From positions 523,871 through 583,525 of the forward strand of contig LSYV01000015.1 of NCBI GenBank assembly GCA_001584585.1: DNA of 59,655 bases, given 5' to 3'. The notes under the pieces were generated by a model. That model made no database searches and had not been told where the DNA came from. It saw only the letters and a program-made list of their open reading frames with translations. This document shows positions 21,413-32,500 of the stretch, piece after piece. The translations under genes and the position numbers were made by a program. Positions within the stretch are counted from its first letter, which is position 1; each line of letters opens with the position of its first letter. The DNA is from Gonium pectorale. Taxonomy: Eukaryota; Chlorophyta; Chlorophyceae; Chlamydomonadales; Volvocaceae.

Positions 21413-22660
21413 GAGCTCCCTCCCGGTCGCCCGATCCCCGCGCCAGCCGGTGCAGGTGCCGATTGGACCCGCCGTTGCGAGGCGTGCGGTCAGCGGACCT
21501 CAACCTCGGATCTGCGCTGCCAAGGGTGTGGCGGCGGGGCCCATCGGCGCTGTCTCGGGCTGCCGAGCGGGACTTACCCTGGCAACTGGTTTCAGTGTCG
21601 GTGCTGCTGGCTGGGCTGTGCTGGTCTGGTCCCTGCCGGTTGCGACCCGTTCATAGCAGCGCTGGCGGACCGGGTCGTCGGCCTCGCCGGCAGCGCGGTG
21701 GGGACAGGGTCGTCAGTCACCTATGAGGCCAGCCGGCAGCGGTTCGTGCGGTTCGGAACGGAGGTGCTCAAGCTGGCGCCGGAGGCGGTCCTGCCACCAG
21801 AGCGAGGCCGGGACCTGAACCCTAGCGTAGTTTGCCTCTTCATCGCATACGCGTCGTCGAGGTACTCCGCGGGCACCATTGACGGCACGCTGTCAGCACT
21901 GGCGGACTGGCAGCGGGCGAGGGGTTTCCCCAGTGGCTGCCCCATTCGGCAGGACCCGGCGGTAAAGCGCACCCTGGCGCAGGCCCACCGTGCACAAGGC
22001 GGGCTCGCGCCGGGGCGCCAGCAGCCCAAGGAGGCCCTCCCGCTGAGCCTACTCAAGCTGCTGCTGCTGCGACTGAGTGCAGCGGCGGCGGCTGCGCCGC
22101 CGGGCATGGCGCGGAGCCGGGAACAAGACGCGTGCTGGTTGGCAGTGGGCTTCTTCGGCATGCTGCGGCGCAGTGAGCTGGCGGGACTGCGGCTCGGGGA
22201 CGTCACACTGCTGCCGGGGGGCGGCGTCGGGGTGTTTATAGCTAAGAGCAAGACGGATCAGCGGGGGATAGGGGCGTCGGTCATGCTGGCACCGATCTCA
22301 GGGAGCGGGGTGAGGGTGGGGGACATCGTGCGCCGGCACGTGGAGAGCCTGGTCGCCCTGGGGATGGGCATCCGGTCGCCGCTCTTCTGCAGAGAGGTTT
22401 GCGGGGCCACGCGCCCGGGCGCCTGGCAAAAAGGGCAGCTGCAAGGGGAGGTGCGGGCGGCGTACCCGCAGCTGGGGCTGGATGTGGCTAAGTACTCAGC
22501 TGTCAGCTCACAGCCTTCGGCGAGGGGGGGCAACAGCAGCGCTGAGCGCGGGGGTTAGCGTCGAGGAGATCAAGTTGCACGGGCGTTGGCGCTCGGAGGC
22601 GGTCTACGCTTCCCTGTTGCCGGCGCCGTCAGCGCGCATGCAGGTGGTAGCACGCATGTG
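21413..22660 (+). pseudogene. PHD finger-tyrosine recombinase protein of the DIRS-like element, frameshifted
   Basis: The open frame after TGA 21412 has no early ATG. Residues from 21476 to 21607 form a C4HC3 zinc finger: C-x2-C-x10-C-x2-C-x4-H-x2-C-x14-C-x2-C, with a W three residues before the seventh ligand, as expected of a PHD finger. A helical SAM-like region follows (FIAALADRV, then YEASRQRFVRFGTEVL), then the recombinase core: GMLRRSELAGL (box I Arg), IAKSKTDQRG (Lys), and, after a frame change, AHSLRRGGATAALSAG (box II H-x-x-R), LHGRWRS and the nucleophile in VYASLL. The frame change is caused by a tandem 7-mer at 22496-22502/22503-22509. The shifted frame ends at TGA 22658-22660. 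As it stands the protein would stop at 22558 without its H-x-x-R and Tyr. Confidence 0.7.
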
Positions 22661-24043
22661 AACGACAAGTCGTGACGGTGGGAGGGGGGTTGCCCCTGCA
22701 GGCGCGTGTCGGCTTCGGCAGCGCTGCAGTTGGGGCGCGGTGCGAGACCCAGGTCGAGCGGGGCCCTTGCGAGCGGGGCCCGCTAAAACGACGTGGTTGG
22801 AAGATTCTCGCAGCCGTGAGCCCGGTAATCCCCCACTCACCGTTGGCACCCCTCGGCGGCGGCCGGGGTACGGTTACCGTGGTGAATAGCGTTAGCAGTT
22901 TTTGGGGTTGGGTTGAACGGACAGGGTGGCTTTCGCCACCGGCTTTGGTGGGTTATGGCGCGTGCGGGTGTGAGGGCATCGAGGCCCCCCCTTCCGCGGT
23001 TGGGGGGTTGGGTTTGTAAGACGGTCTTTGTTGTTACACGGCAGCCGCTTAGGTCACTTGCGCACTGAAACTCCAGTATTGCCTTCTCAGCTATGCAATT
23101 TGTAGCCCAACTTGCATGAGATGTACACACTCAAGAGGTTAAGCTAATTGTTGGCTTTATCGTAGGGGTGGGGCCCCACACGCCACAACCAAAAGGCGCC
23201 AGGGCCCACGGTCCTACGGTTGACAGTTGGAGGTTGCACACGGACCATGATATGCTTCTAACCATTCCCGCTCATTTTACACTGGCATCGAGTTAAACTG
23301 CGTCGAAAGATACATATAGCAAGGCAGGGTGACGCCTCGAACCGCGAAGGGTGGAGCCCTGGTGCGACCATGACTTCGCCAGCACCTGTGGCCGCGGTTA
23401 ATGCATAATCATCGCTTGCTACTGGATTTGTCAGCTCAGGGGATACGTAGGGGACCTGTTACGGGGCGGGCGGCAGAACGACACTTTCTCAATGTGCGGC
23501 CTCGAGTGCGCCCTTGAATGGTCCGTGTACTGTTATCGAAGTCGTGACATAGGTAGGTTTAAAGCACACGGTTGCTGAGGGTGCATTGTGGTACATCAAG
23601 TTCAGCTTCCCTTCGAGGATTGTTCTTACATCCCATTGCCATGAATTTCGCATACCTTTTGCAAGAAGCACAATTGCGCAAACACTATGTTTGGTCACCC
23701 CACACGTTCCCGTCCCCTCGCCGCTGTGCTACTCGCATGCCCCCTCTGTTACGCCTCGGCCCCTGTCAGACCTCTTGGAAGGCCGTATACCCCACAGCAC
23801 GGAATGACGGGGTGTTCAGACTGCCTACTTCAAGAATTGCACACCCGCTCCCCACTCTGCACCGCCAGGCAGCGAACACGCACTTCAGCCCAGCCACTCT
23901 ACAATTGTCAATCAGCACCGACTGCTTGTCTGAATACGGCACCCAAATGCGCACTGCGCTGTGCGCGTGTTCCATGCCACCTCCCGGCACCTGCAGCCGC
24001 TCCTTCGCGGCCCTCTTCCAGGCCCTCCCGGGTCCACACTGCT
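22661..24043. other. 3' flank of the retroelement and SMYD 3' UTR
   Basis: No supported exon. The left part may still belong to the DIRS-like element. It has a GCGAGCGGGGCCC duplication at about 22756-22785 and a GGTGGC-TTTC-GCCACC hairpin near 22926-22941. The right part should hold the SMYD-like 3' UTR on the minus strand. Confidence 0.35.
23626..23630 (-). terminator. Candidate TGTAA poly(A) signal of the SMYD-like gene
   Basis: TTACA on the plus strand is TGTAA on the minus strand, the usual poly(A) signal of Chlamydomonas nuclear genes. It lies about 414 nt beyond the stop of the SMYD-like gene, a common 3' UTR length. A second copy is at 23277-23281. Confidence 0.35.
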
Positions 24044-27000
24044 CTACCGGCGCTCTAACTCCCGCAGGAAGTCCTGCTCTGAGCGAGTTGCGCCACACAC
24101 GTTGCACTCGAGCAGGGCCGACCCAGGGGTCGGTGGGGCGGCTGTGCCAAAGCAGCCGGGCCGAGCGCACATGTACTTGAGGAGGAACAGCCGCAGGTAG
24201 GCCGGCTCGAGCGGACCCTCCTCCCCGGGCGGAGCGGAGATGGGACCCTGCACCGCGGGCGGGCGGGAAGTAGCGTTGAGTTCGGGTGTTGGGGTGAAGA
24301 CGCGGCAAATTGTGAGCAGTCTACATCCCGCATTACATGCACGCGTTGCGGGTTGTCACGTCGGCTGTAACCCGAAGCCCAGTCCAGGAGTGTGGGATCA
24401 ACTAGGACCCCGGAGACACACATGCTGCGCCGATGTTGCGTCTGGTGCGCGCGTCCCAGCTCACAGTTGCTTCCTCCATCTCGACCTCGCCGCCATCCGC
24501 GTCCTCATCCTCCGTCGCTCCATTGCCGCCCGCCTCCTCGTCTGCGCCCTGCTCCTGCATCGCCGCGTCGCCGCCGCTGTCCGTCTCCCACTCGCTGTCC
24601 TCGTCTTCGTCACTCCATTGAGACTCGGTCTGCGAAATCCCGGATGCGTGGCAATTGCAGCCGTGGGGCTTCCTCAGAATCAGGGGAACAAGCACGCGAT
24701 GGCCGCACGGGAGTGCTGCTGGTGCCCCAGACCCGGCGAGGCCAAGACCCCCAGGAATACACTTCCATGGGGTCACGTAAATTGCTGTACCCCTGCAAGT
24801 CCCCGCCTCCTCGTTCCCACATCCTCATGCATCCACGGCCCAGGTCGCACCACCTAGCCCTAAACACGCAAAGTTCCGGGGCCCTCTACGAGCCCGGAGC
24901 CATCGACGATCCTGGCCCCACCTGGCACCGCGGGCACGTGCAGCTGAACCCGTACACCTCCCTGCACTGCGCCTGCCGCTCCGCCAGCCGCCAATGCAGA
25001 GGGACGTAGCTGGCGGCAAGCTCAGTTCCGGCGGGCAGGTCGTGCAGCGCGCGGAACGCCACGTGGGTGGAGGACGAGGAGGGCGCGGTCGTGGGCGCGC
25101 AGGTGGAGGGCTGGGCGGACGACCCGGCGGAGGAGGATGGACCGCCGTCGAAGGCGTCGAAGCGGGCGACGTTGGGCAGGCATTCGTGGTTGATAAGGGA
25201 AGCCTGCCACACAGGGAGGGAGGTTGATGTGCGGGGGTCATTGGGAAATAATAAAAATCAGGCGTTCTCACGAGAGAGGCCTGAGTGCGGGCGGTAATGA
25301 AGAAGTGCGGGGGGGGATAAAGAAGGGGAAACGGGTCGCGTCGCGGACACCGAATCGTTTCCTCAGCAGCAAGAGTAACGGCGGTCTTTGTGGAGTTGTA
25401 GGCAACCTGCAAAACTTCGATGTCAGCGACGAGCAGGCAGCGCTGTGGCGTACCTTCAGAGGTTGTAGGGGGGGAGGGTTTCCATGCTGGTGTGCAGCAG
25501 CCGGCAGGCTATCTCAAACGATGGGCACGCACTCCTCCAAGCAGGCCACGTCTGCACCCCCGCAGCGGCCTCACTACCCCTCCCCACTCAACAACTGAGG
25601 CCGTCGTTTTGCAACGTTGCGCCGCAAGACCTCCCATGCTACGCGTGCGCCCACACACCTGCGCGTACACGGCACTGCCCCGCAGCCGCCGCTCTCCATC
25701 CGCCCCTTCGTCTGCTGCCGCCGCTTCCGTGCTGCAGCCACCACCGCTGGGCCCCGCCCCCGACGCCACGGCGCCCCTCCGCAGCTGCGACGGCGCCGCC
25801 AGCACGCCGTACGAGTTCAGCTGCTCCTTCCGCAGGAGCGCTGCCAGTTCCGCGGGATTCAGCTGGGGAGGCCCCCCGGGCGCGTCTGCGGGGTGGCGCG
25901 AGACGACGCGCGGGTAGCGTGGTTGATTCAAGAGCGCGAAAAGTTGCGTCCGCACCGCCCGAGTCTCTCCTGGTCCAACACGGCGCGCCCTCCCCGTCTA
26001 CGGTATAATGCTCCACCAGCCATCGGAGTCATCTTGCTGATGGCACCACACCCCCACCCCGGACAGACATGCGCCCCGAGCCTTCTCTACTCAGAATGCC
26101 TTCCACACCCACTACCCCCACCCCGTAGACCTACCGCCTCAGCGCCCCCACCCCCGCAACCCATCGTGCCGCTCACCCGCAAGCGCGCCCGCCAACAGCG
26201 GTGCCAGTCGCGTTGCCGTCGCCAGGTCCGCCCCGCCGGGCTCCCCGGTCAGCTCCAACAGTGCGGCGAAGCGGCGGCCTGGGGTCCGGGGGTGCGAGAG
26301 GTCTCAAAGCGCTCTCACACGATAAGCTTGGAGCGCAATCCTCCCCCGTCGTCCCAACGCGACCCCGTCGGATCCCTCAAGCCCTCAATGTCCTTCCGTG
26401 GTTAAAGCCCCAAAACTTCGCCATTTCCTGGACCAGCCTGGCCGGGCTGGGAATGGGGAGAGTACTGACTAGAGAGCCTAGGGGCAAGTGGAACGCCCTG
26501 CAAAATGCAACGGCGGTTGCGAGACTGCGCGCACTATCGCGTTCAGCATAGCGGAAGTTAGAATACTGGTATTCCAAGGGCCGTGTGCGTGGCGGAGCGA
26601 GTGTGGTGCGGCCACCACCCGGCAGCGCAGGGGAGCGGCTGAAGACCAGATGAAGGAGATCAAGAAAGCTGAAAGCCGGGCAATGGCTGTTCACTGCCCT
26701 GCAACGCTGCAAGTCCTTAAACCTACCCAACTGATCCTACTGACCCTCTGAGCCCCGACCCTCCTCCCCCGCCCAGTTCTGCGCGCGCCTCCTGACGCCC
26801 TTGCCGCTGACCCTTCGACCGCCCAACCCCGGCCCCGCACCTGCCTCCTCCGTGCCCCCATGTCGCAGCGCCAGGGCGTGCAGCAGAAAGCGCATTTGGC
26901 TCGCCTCCTCCGAACCCACCGACATAGATGCCAGACGAGCGTAGGCACTGCGGGCACGGGCGCGGGCACACGGGACGGTCGGGTAGGTTTAGCCCAGCCT

Positions 27001-27864
27001 CCATGAGCGGGGATGCGCATGGGCCCGGGTGCCGCTGCCGCCTGCCTGACTACACCGCGTGTATCACCCGTACAGCCGGGCGGCCGCGCGTGCGGGGCCC
27101 CGGAAGGACCGGTTCGCGACACACAAAGTTGTCAGCCCCCAACAGGCCTCTCGCTGCGCTGCCACCGGGTGAGGGAGGGCAAAACGGTGGCGCGCCCAGC
27201 GGTGCGCATCCCGATGCTTCCACGGGGCGGGCGCCAACCCACATGGCCGCCCCGGGTCACATCACATGCTCGCACCATTGGGACCCCATCCTGTGTGCCC
27301 TCGTCTCTCGCTCCAGCGGCACGTTTGTGACCACCACCGCGCCCATCTACACCCTGGCCGCGCGGGCCCATAAACATGCGGTCTGCGTTGCGGGCAGTCG
27401 GTCCTTTCCGTGCAAGATACGCCGCCAGCGCACCTGCAGATGGGCGGTGAGTGCACCCAGGGCGTCGTCATCGCCTCCTGCTGGCAGGTGGGGCCACAGA
27501 ACACGGCCTGGCGGCAGCCCGCGCAAGGCAGGCAGCCTGGCAGCAAGGGAATCGGGCAGGGGCCGTGCAGGGGATGTGGCGGGGGGCTGGTATACCCGAT
27601 ACTGAAAGGTGGTGGGTTAGCTCAGAGCTTGGTGAGGGGGTGCCACGTCGTTGCCCCACCTGTCGGTGCCACGGCGCGTAGGCATGCCGCGCAGGTGTTG
27701 TCCGCCATATCCGGCGCTACCAGCAGCAGCAGTGGCGCCTCCGACAGCACCACCTCGCCCCCTTTCACGAGCCGTGACGTGTGCAACGTGCGACCCTTCC
27801 TGGGATGCTTGCGGACCTCCAGCACGCCGCCAGGCAGCGGCTGCGGTGCTGATGTACCCTCCAT
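24044..27864 (-). CDS. SET and MYND domain (SMYD-type) protein lysine methyltransferase
   Basis: Eight exons join in phase: 27864-27660, 27536-27434, 26947-26841, 26278-26177, 25885-25659, 25203-24922, 24629-24465 and 24247-24044 (464 aa). It starts MEGTSAPQP. The N-terminal SET half (GRTLHTSRLVKGGEVVLSEAP) is followed by a MYND zinc finger split across exons 1-2 (C-x2-C, then C-x2-C, F-C-x3-C, H-x4-C). Helices follow, then SLINHECLPN (the SET N-H-x-C-x-PN motif) and the post-SET Cys cluster (SCTCPRCQ). Exon 7 is strongly acidic. Exon 8 has a further Cys cluster (MCARPGC, ECNVCG). SMYD proteins use S-adenosylmethionine to methylate lysines on histones or other proteins, in nucleus or cytosol. 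Length and motif order fit a complete enzyme. The substrate cannot be told. Confidence 0.88.
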
Positions 27865-29533
27865 TTAATTAAATTTCAAGATATTTGAAATTCGCAAGGT
27901 CACGCTGTAATTGGTCGCAGCAGCTGCCGTGCTTGCATGGCGAGAGACGACCGGTCGTTTGATATCCAAATACGTACGGTTAAGACTCTTTTCAGAAAGG
28001 GACGTCTTCAATGATGGCTCGTGCTTGAAGCGCGCGATGTCGTACGGCAGTTTCATTCATATCAATCTTCTCTATAGCATTTCGGGTCGTGAAAGATACT
28101 CGGGTAGATGTATGGTCGCGTGAACAGCTGAATAGCTCAAGCGTGCTCCCGGTAAACCGCTGCACTTTAACTGTCAGCAGGCCAGACCATGCAGCAGCAG
28201 TCCCAACTGGCACGCGATGGTCTGCGGCGGCCAATCCACCGCGGTCGATCCGCCTGCGTGTTGGGCCTGCCACACCTGTGTGCTGGCCCGACGCGTCTGG
28301 GGCCAATTAACCGCAGACCAGTGCTGCGTCGCGTGGCGCAAGTCGAGCGAGTGAGTTTGTGGAGCTCTGGCCGGACATGGTGGTGGCTGCCAACACTGGG
28401 TTGCCTGCCCACAACTGCAGGGCGCGACGGTTATCGACGTGGAGCAGCAACCCTCCGACATTGCGTCCTCACACGACGTTGTCACCGAAGGACCACCTGC
28501 GGAATTGGGCGATGGTGCTCTGCAGACTGTTTGCGACATGTAAGTGCAAGCATCGCACTATGCCTTTTTCGGTTGGGAACAGTCGGCAGGCCGCAGCAAG
28601 TTTGCTGCTCTCTGCGTTTGTGTCTCACTGACCGTCGAGAGATCTCGGCATCTGAGCGCGGCCCCGTGAGCCGTGGCCCCAGGCCTCGGTCTGTTGGCCT
28701 GGCGGGCTGTCAAACCCAGCACAGACGAGCCATACCGCCGGATCCGAACGTTTGCACATGTAACTGCACACAACCGCGCAGTTGACCGGAGGCGCCGCAT
28801 GAGCGCCGATGAGGCCATCCGGCTCCCTCGCCAAGCGTAACCGCAGGACCGCGCCTCGAAGGCCACCCCGCCCTGGCTAACGCCCCGCCAAGCACGGCAA
28901 CCATGCGCCGGCCGCCCACGGTCCACGACACCACGACTTTGACCCTGTATCCCTGTTGGAGCGCCCCAACAAGCACCCCCGAATGCATCCCTTGCCTTTC
29001 CTGTGCTGGCTAAACCGTACAAAGCTTTTGCGGTCCTACCCAGCACAGCCCCCGATGTATTCTGAGCAGCGGCGTTTGCGGCGATTGCGATGAAGAGGCG
29101 CACCCAGCAGCCTAGCCCGGCCTGCCCCCGCGAGCCCCCGCACGGCCGGATGCCGCCACCGGTAGCCAAATGCGCTTCCGCAGCGACAGCCCTTGCCTCC
29201 GTCGGCCGGTTCCGTGCTGATCCACTTGGCACCCCACATAGCACCAATGCGTGCACCGGGCTGCCCCTCGGCGGGGTGACTCTTCCAGCCACGTACGCCA
29301 GCGCGGGGCACTCTTCGGCGGACCATCACCGGCAATGAGTAACCCGTGTGTTGCGATTGTAAGACTCAGGTGCCTGCTGTCTTCCCTGCCAAGTGACGAG
29401 CCACTGTGCACCCAAAGTCCAGCCCCAGCGTGGGAAAACACTTGTGCAGTGCGGCCCGTGCAAGCATGACACGCCCGCCGCCGTCCTTTTTTCGCCCGCC
29501 CCCCCCGCGGTGCCCGTTGGCGGCTGCCCGCAG
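27865..29533. other. Divergent promoter region, SMYD-like / acyl-ACP synthetase
   Basis: The SMYD-like gene starts at 27864 going left and the synthetase must start somewhere here going right. The missing synthetase exon(s) should code for a plastid transit peptide and roughly 70-80 residues. An open frame from 29090 is Ser/Ala/Pro-rich but carries no family motif, so I could not choose an exon. Confidence 0.4.
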
Positions 29534-32500
29534 ATGGCCCCGGAACGCCCGTCTGTACGGCGATCTGCTTGCCGTACGGGATCCGCACCAGGAGGGCAGC
29601 CCGGAAATGACGTTCAGGTGTGTGCAGACTACTATTGGGCTCGGCCCTGCACTGCCTTGAGTGCACGCCGTGGGGTCACGGGTACCCTTAACTCGCGTCC
29701 AACAGTGATTAATGGCACAGCTCGCTATCGACAGTGGCACATTTCTATACATCTTCCTGCCGCCGTTCTCACGCATGAGCCCTCTTGTGCTCCGCTGCCG
29801 CTCCGCTCCCACGCACAGCCAGCTGCACGAGGCGATGCAGGACTATGCCGCCGGCCTCCAGTCGCTGGGCACCGCCCACCACGACAAGGTACGAGCTTGC
29901 GTGCAGCACGTTTCCCGGGCGTTGGTTGCGGGCTGCGCATGCGTGTATGCGTGTTGAAAAGGAAAACGCATACGACGAGCGTAAGCGCGAAAGTGATGGC
30001 GTCGGTGTAGGACCCAGCTCCCGAGGCAGTCGAAGGGGCGATGTCTCTGCATGTTAGTTCGGCGGCGACCACCACCGTAGCCCCCGATGCGACCCAGAAT
30101 TCTCTCTGGGGTGACCCTATGCAATGCCGTGATGGAATGCGCTTAGTCTACTCTACGTGCGTCGCATGCGGGCGTGTATGCGTGTGTGCGATGTATGCGA
30201 TGTATGGGGACCTTTCGCCACTAGCATTCGGGGATGACGTCCACCTCCGGCTCCTTCGGCCTAATGAAAACGCCCTGCACCCCTGCGACCCGCCGCCATC
30301 GCCCTGCAGGTCGCTCTGTTCAGCGAGAACTCTTGCCGCTGGTTGGTGGCCGATGGGGGCATCATGGCGGCCGGGGCTGCGGGCGTGGTGCGCGGCTCGT
30401 CGGCCCCGCCCGAGGAGCTCCTCTTCATCGCGCAGCACAGCGGGGCGGTGGGCGCGGTGCTGCAGGACGGGGCGGCGCTGGAGCGGCTGCTGGCGGCGGC
30501 CGAGGGGCACGTGCGCTCGCAGGTGGGGCGGGGCGGGGCGGGGGCGGGTGAGGGATATTGGCGAGGTTGGTGAGCGCAGGACGCCAGCGCGAACGGGGAT
30601 GGCTGGGGGCGCGTTTGGAGGGAGAGGCGGCCGACCATACCCTGGTGCTGCGGAGTCGGGGCAGGAAGCGCGCGGGCAGGCAGGCCGGTCTGCGGCCAGG
30701 TGGCGTGCGTTGACTGGGGTGGGTGGGTGGGTGTTCGGCGCGTCCCAGGGCAGCGGGCGGTGGAGCGCAACTCGCACCCATCGGACCCCCGGGGCTTGCG
30801 GCGTTTGACGAGGGAGCGGAGGAGGGCCGACATTGACCGCGCAGCGTCCCTGAGCTGCTGCGCACGCGGTCGGTCGGTCGGGTGCTGCGCCACCTGCCCG
30901 CACCTGCGCCTTCCCATGACGACGCAGCGTTCATATCTGTTGCCGTCCCTTCAACACAATGCAGGACGGCAACCCCCTGGCCGAGCTTCGCTTTGTGGTA
31001 CAGCTGTGGGGGCAGCCCAACACCGCAAGAGCCGCCGCGCTGGGCTGCCCCGTACTTTCGTACGATGCCGTACTGCGAGCCGGGCGGGAGGCGCGGTCGG
31101 CGGGCGCCTTCTCGCCGCCGCAGGTGTCCCCTGGCGACCTGGCCACGCTGGTGTACACGTCGGGAACCACGGGTCGGTGGGGGCAGGGTTTGTCCCGTGG
31201 CGGGGGGCGGGGACAAGGGGGTCAAGTAATTGGGAGAGGGCAGGCATCGAGGCGTCAATGCTACTGGGGAGCCGCTCTCGTCCTGCCCCGATTATCGTTG
31301 CTTGTCCCAAAACCCCACCTGCCCCATATGCCCACCAACTAAGAAACAACCCCGGGGGCCATCCGCTTGCAGGCCACCCCAAGGGTGTGATGCTCTCGCA
31401 CGCAAACCTGTCGTACCAAGTACGGAACCTGACGCACTTCCTGGACGTGCAGCCCGGCGAGCGCGTGCTGAGCCTGCTGCCGCCCTGGCACATCTACGAG
31501 CGCACCTGCTCCTACTTTGTGCTCAGCCGGGGAGGGCACCAGGTGCGGGCGGGGGGGAGCGGAGGGGAGCGTGCGGGTCAACGTAAGCCGCATCGGGATG
31601 GTGGGTCTCAGCTGCTGCTGGCGTTCCGCCTGAGTTTGCCCTAGAGGTATGGAGCAAAGGGTGGAGTGAATGTCGTGGTAGGGACCCGGGACGGAGCCCC
31701 CCCCCCGCGGGAAGCATCGCGGTGTCGGCTTGCCGCATTGCTGTAGCGCGCCTTTACCTAACACCTGAAGTGGATGTTGATGTCGGCAAGTCTCTAATCC
31801 CCCCATGGCGGAATGTGCTGCCCCACCCCCCGCTGACCTGGTCCGGCTGCGCCGACACGACCCATGCCGCTGGTCACCGAACGGGCCGGCTAAGGACTGA
31901 GGACTGAGGTACACCACGCCCCCCAGCCCTCATGCCCTCGGTTGCCGCCTCACCTACCGCCCGCGCCGGACCCCAACCCGACAGGTCTACACCAACATCC
32001 GGCGCATGCGCGACGACCTGACGGCCCACCCGCCCGACCACTTCGTCTGCGTGCCGCTTGTACTGGATACACTGCACACCCGTGTAAGGCAGAAGCTGGC
32101 GGCGGCGCCGCCGCTGCGCGCCGCCATCGCGGGCGCGTTACTGGCGGCGGGGGCTGCCTATGTGCGCGCGCGGCGGGTGTCGGAGGGGCTGTCGGTGCAG
32201 CACGCCCTCCCGGCAGCTGGCGGCTGGGCGGCGACGGCGCGGCGGTTGGCGGCGGTGGTTGGCGCTGCGCTGCTGGTAGCGCTCCTGACGCCGGTGCACG
32301 CCCTGGCATCCAAGCTCGTGTACGGCAAGGTACGGGAATGCCACAACAGGACACTCGGGGCTGCAGTGACGAGCATGTGAGAGGATTCGGCGTGGGCCGG
32401 CGCGGTGGTGGCCGCCAAGTACGGAAGGGCGCATTTGCTGTCCCTGGCGGCCTAGCTGCCTCGCGCTGCGAGCGGGGTCCTCGATTTTGCACGCCAGCGA

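Larger units (their letters stand above)
20902..22660 (+). mobile_element. DIRS-like (tyrosine-recombinase) retrotransposon fragment, 5'-truncated and decayed
   Basis: Order on the plus strand: end of a reverse transcriptase/RNase H region (about 20929-21412), PHD finger (21476-21607), tyrosine recombinase (about 21640-22660). The RNase H end shows ADRLSRQLD, then a VDCCCDARGLNAQ stretch, FSASNS, ALWAYPP and LVLVPDWRDRPWFPAF, which match the tail of DIRS-type RT/RNase H proteins. Upstream of 20902 a stop interrupts the frame and no reverse transcriptase motif is visible, so the 5' part is missing. Defects: a one-base frameshift near 21170-21180, an in-frame TGA at 21410-21412, and a 7-bp duplication at 22503-22509. 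DIRS elements have no DDE integrase and use the recombinase to integrate. TOC1 of Chlamydomonas is a known relative. Inverted or split repeats at the ends were not identified, so the boundaries are approximate. Confidence 0.72.

Noticed and set aside
22926..22941. GGTGGC-TTTC-GCCACC hairpin as an attachment site of the retroelement
   Set aside because: A six-base stem is expected by chance in GC-rich DNA and no second copy was found at the left side.
29090..29338. Frame starting MKRRTQQPSP as transit peptide of the acyl-ACP synthetase
   Set aside because: Composition is suggestive, but no donor joins it in phase to the exon at 29534 and no family motif is present.
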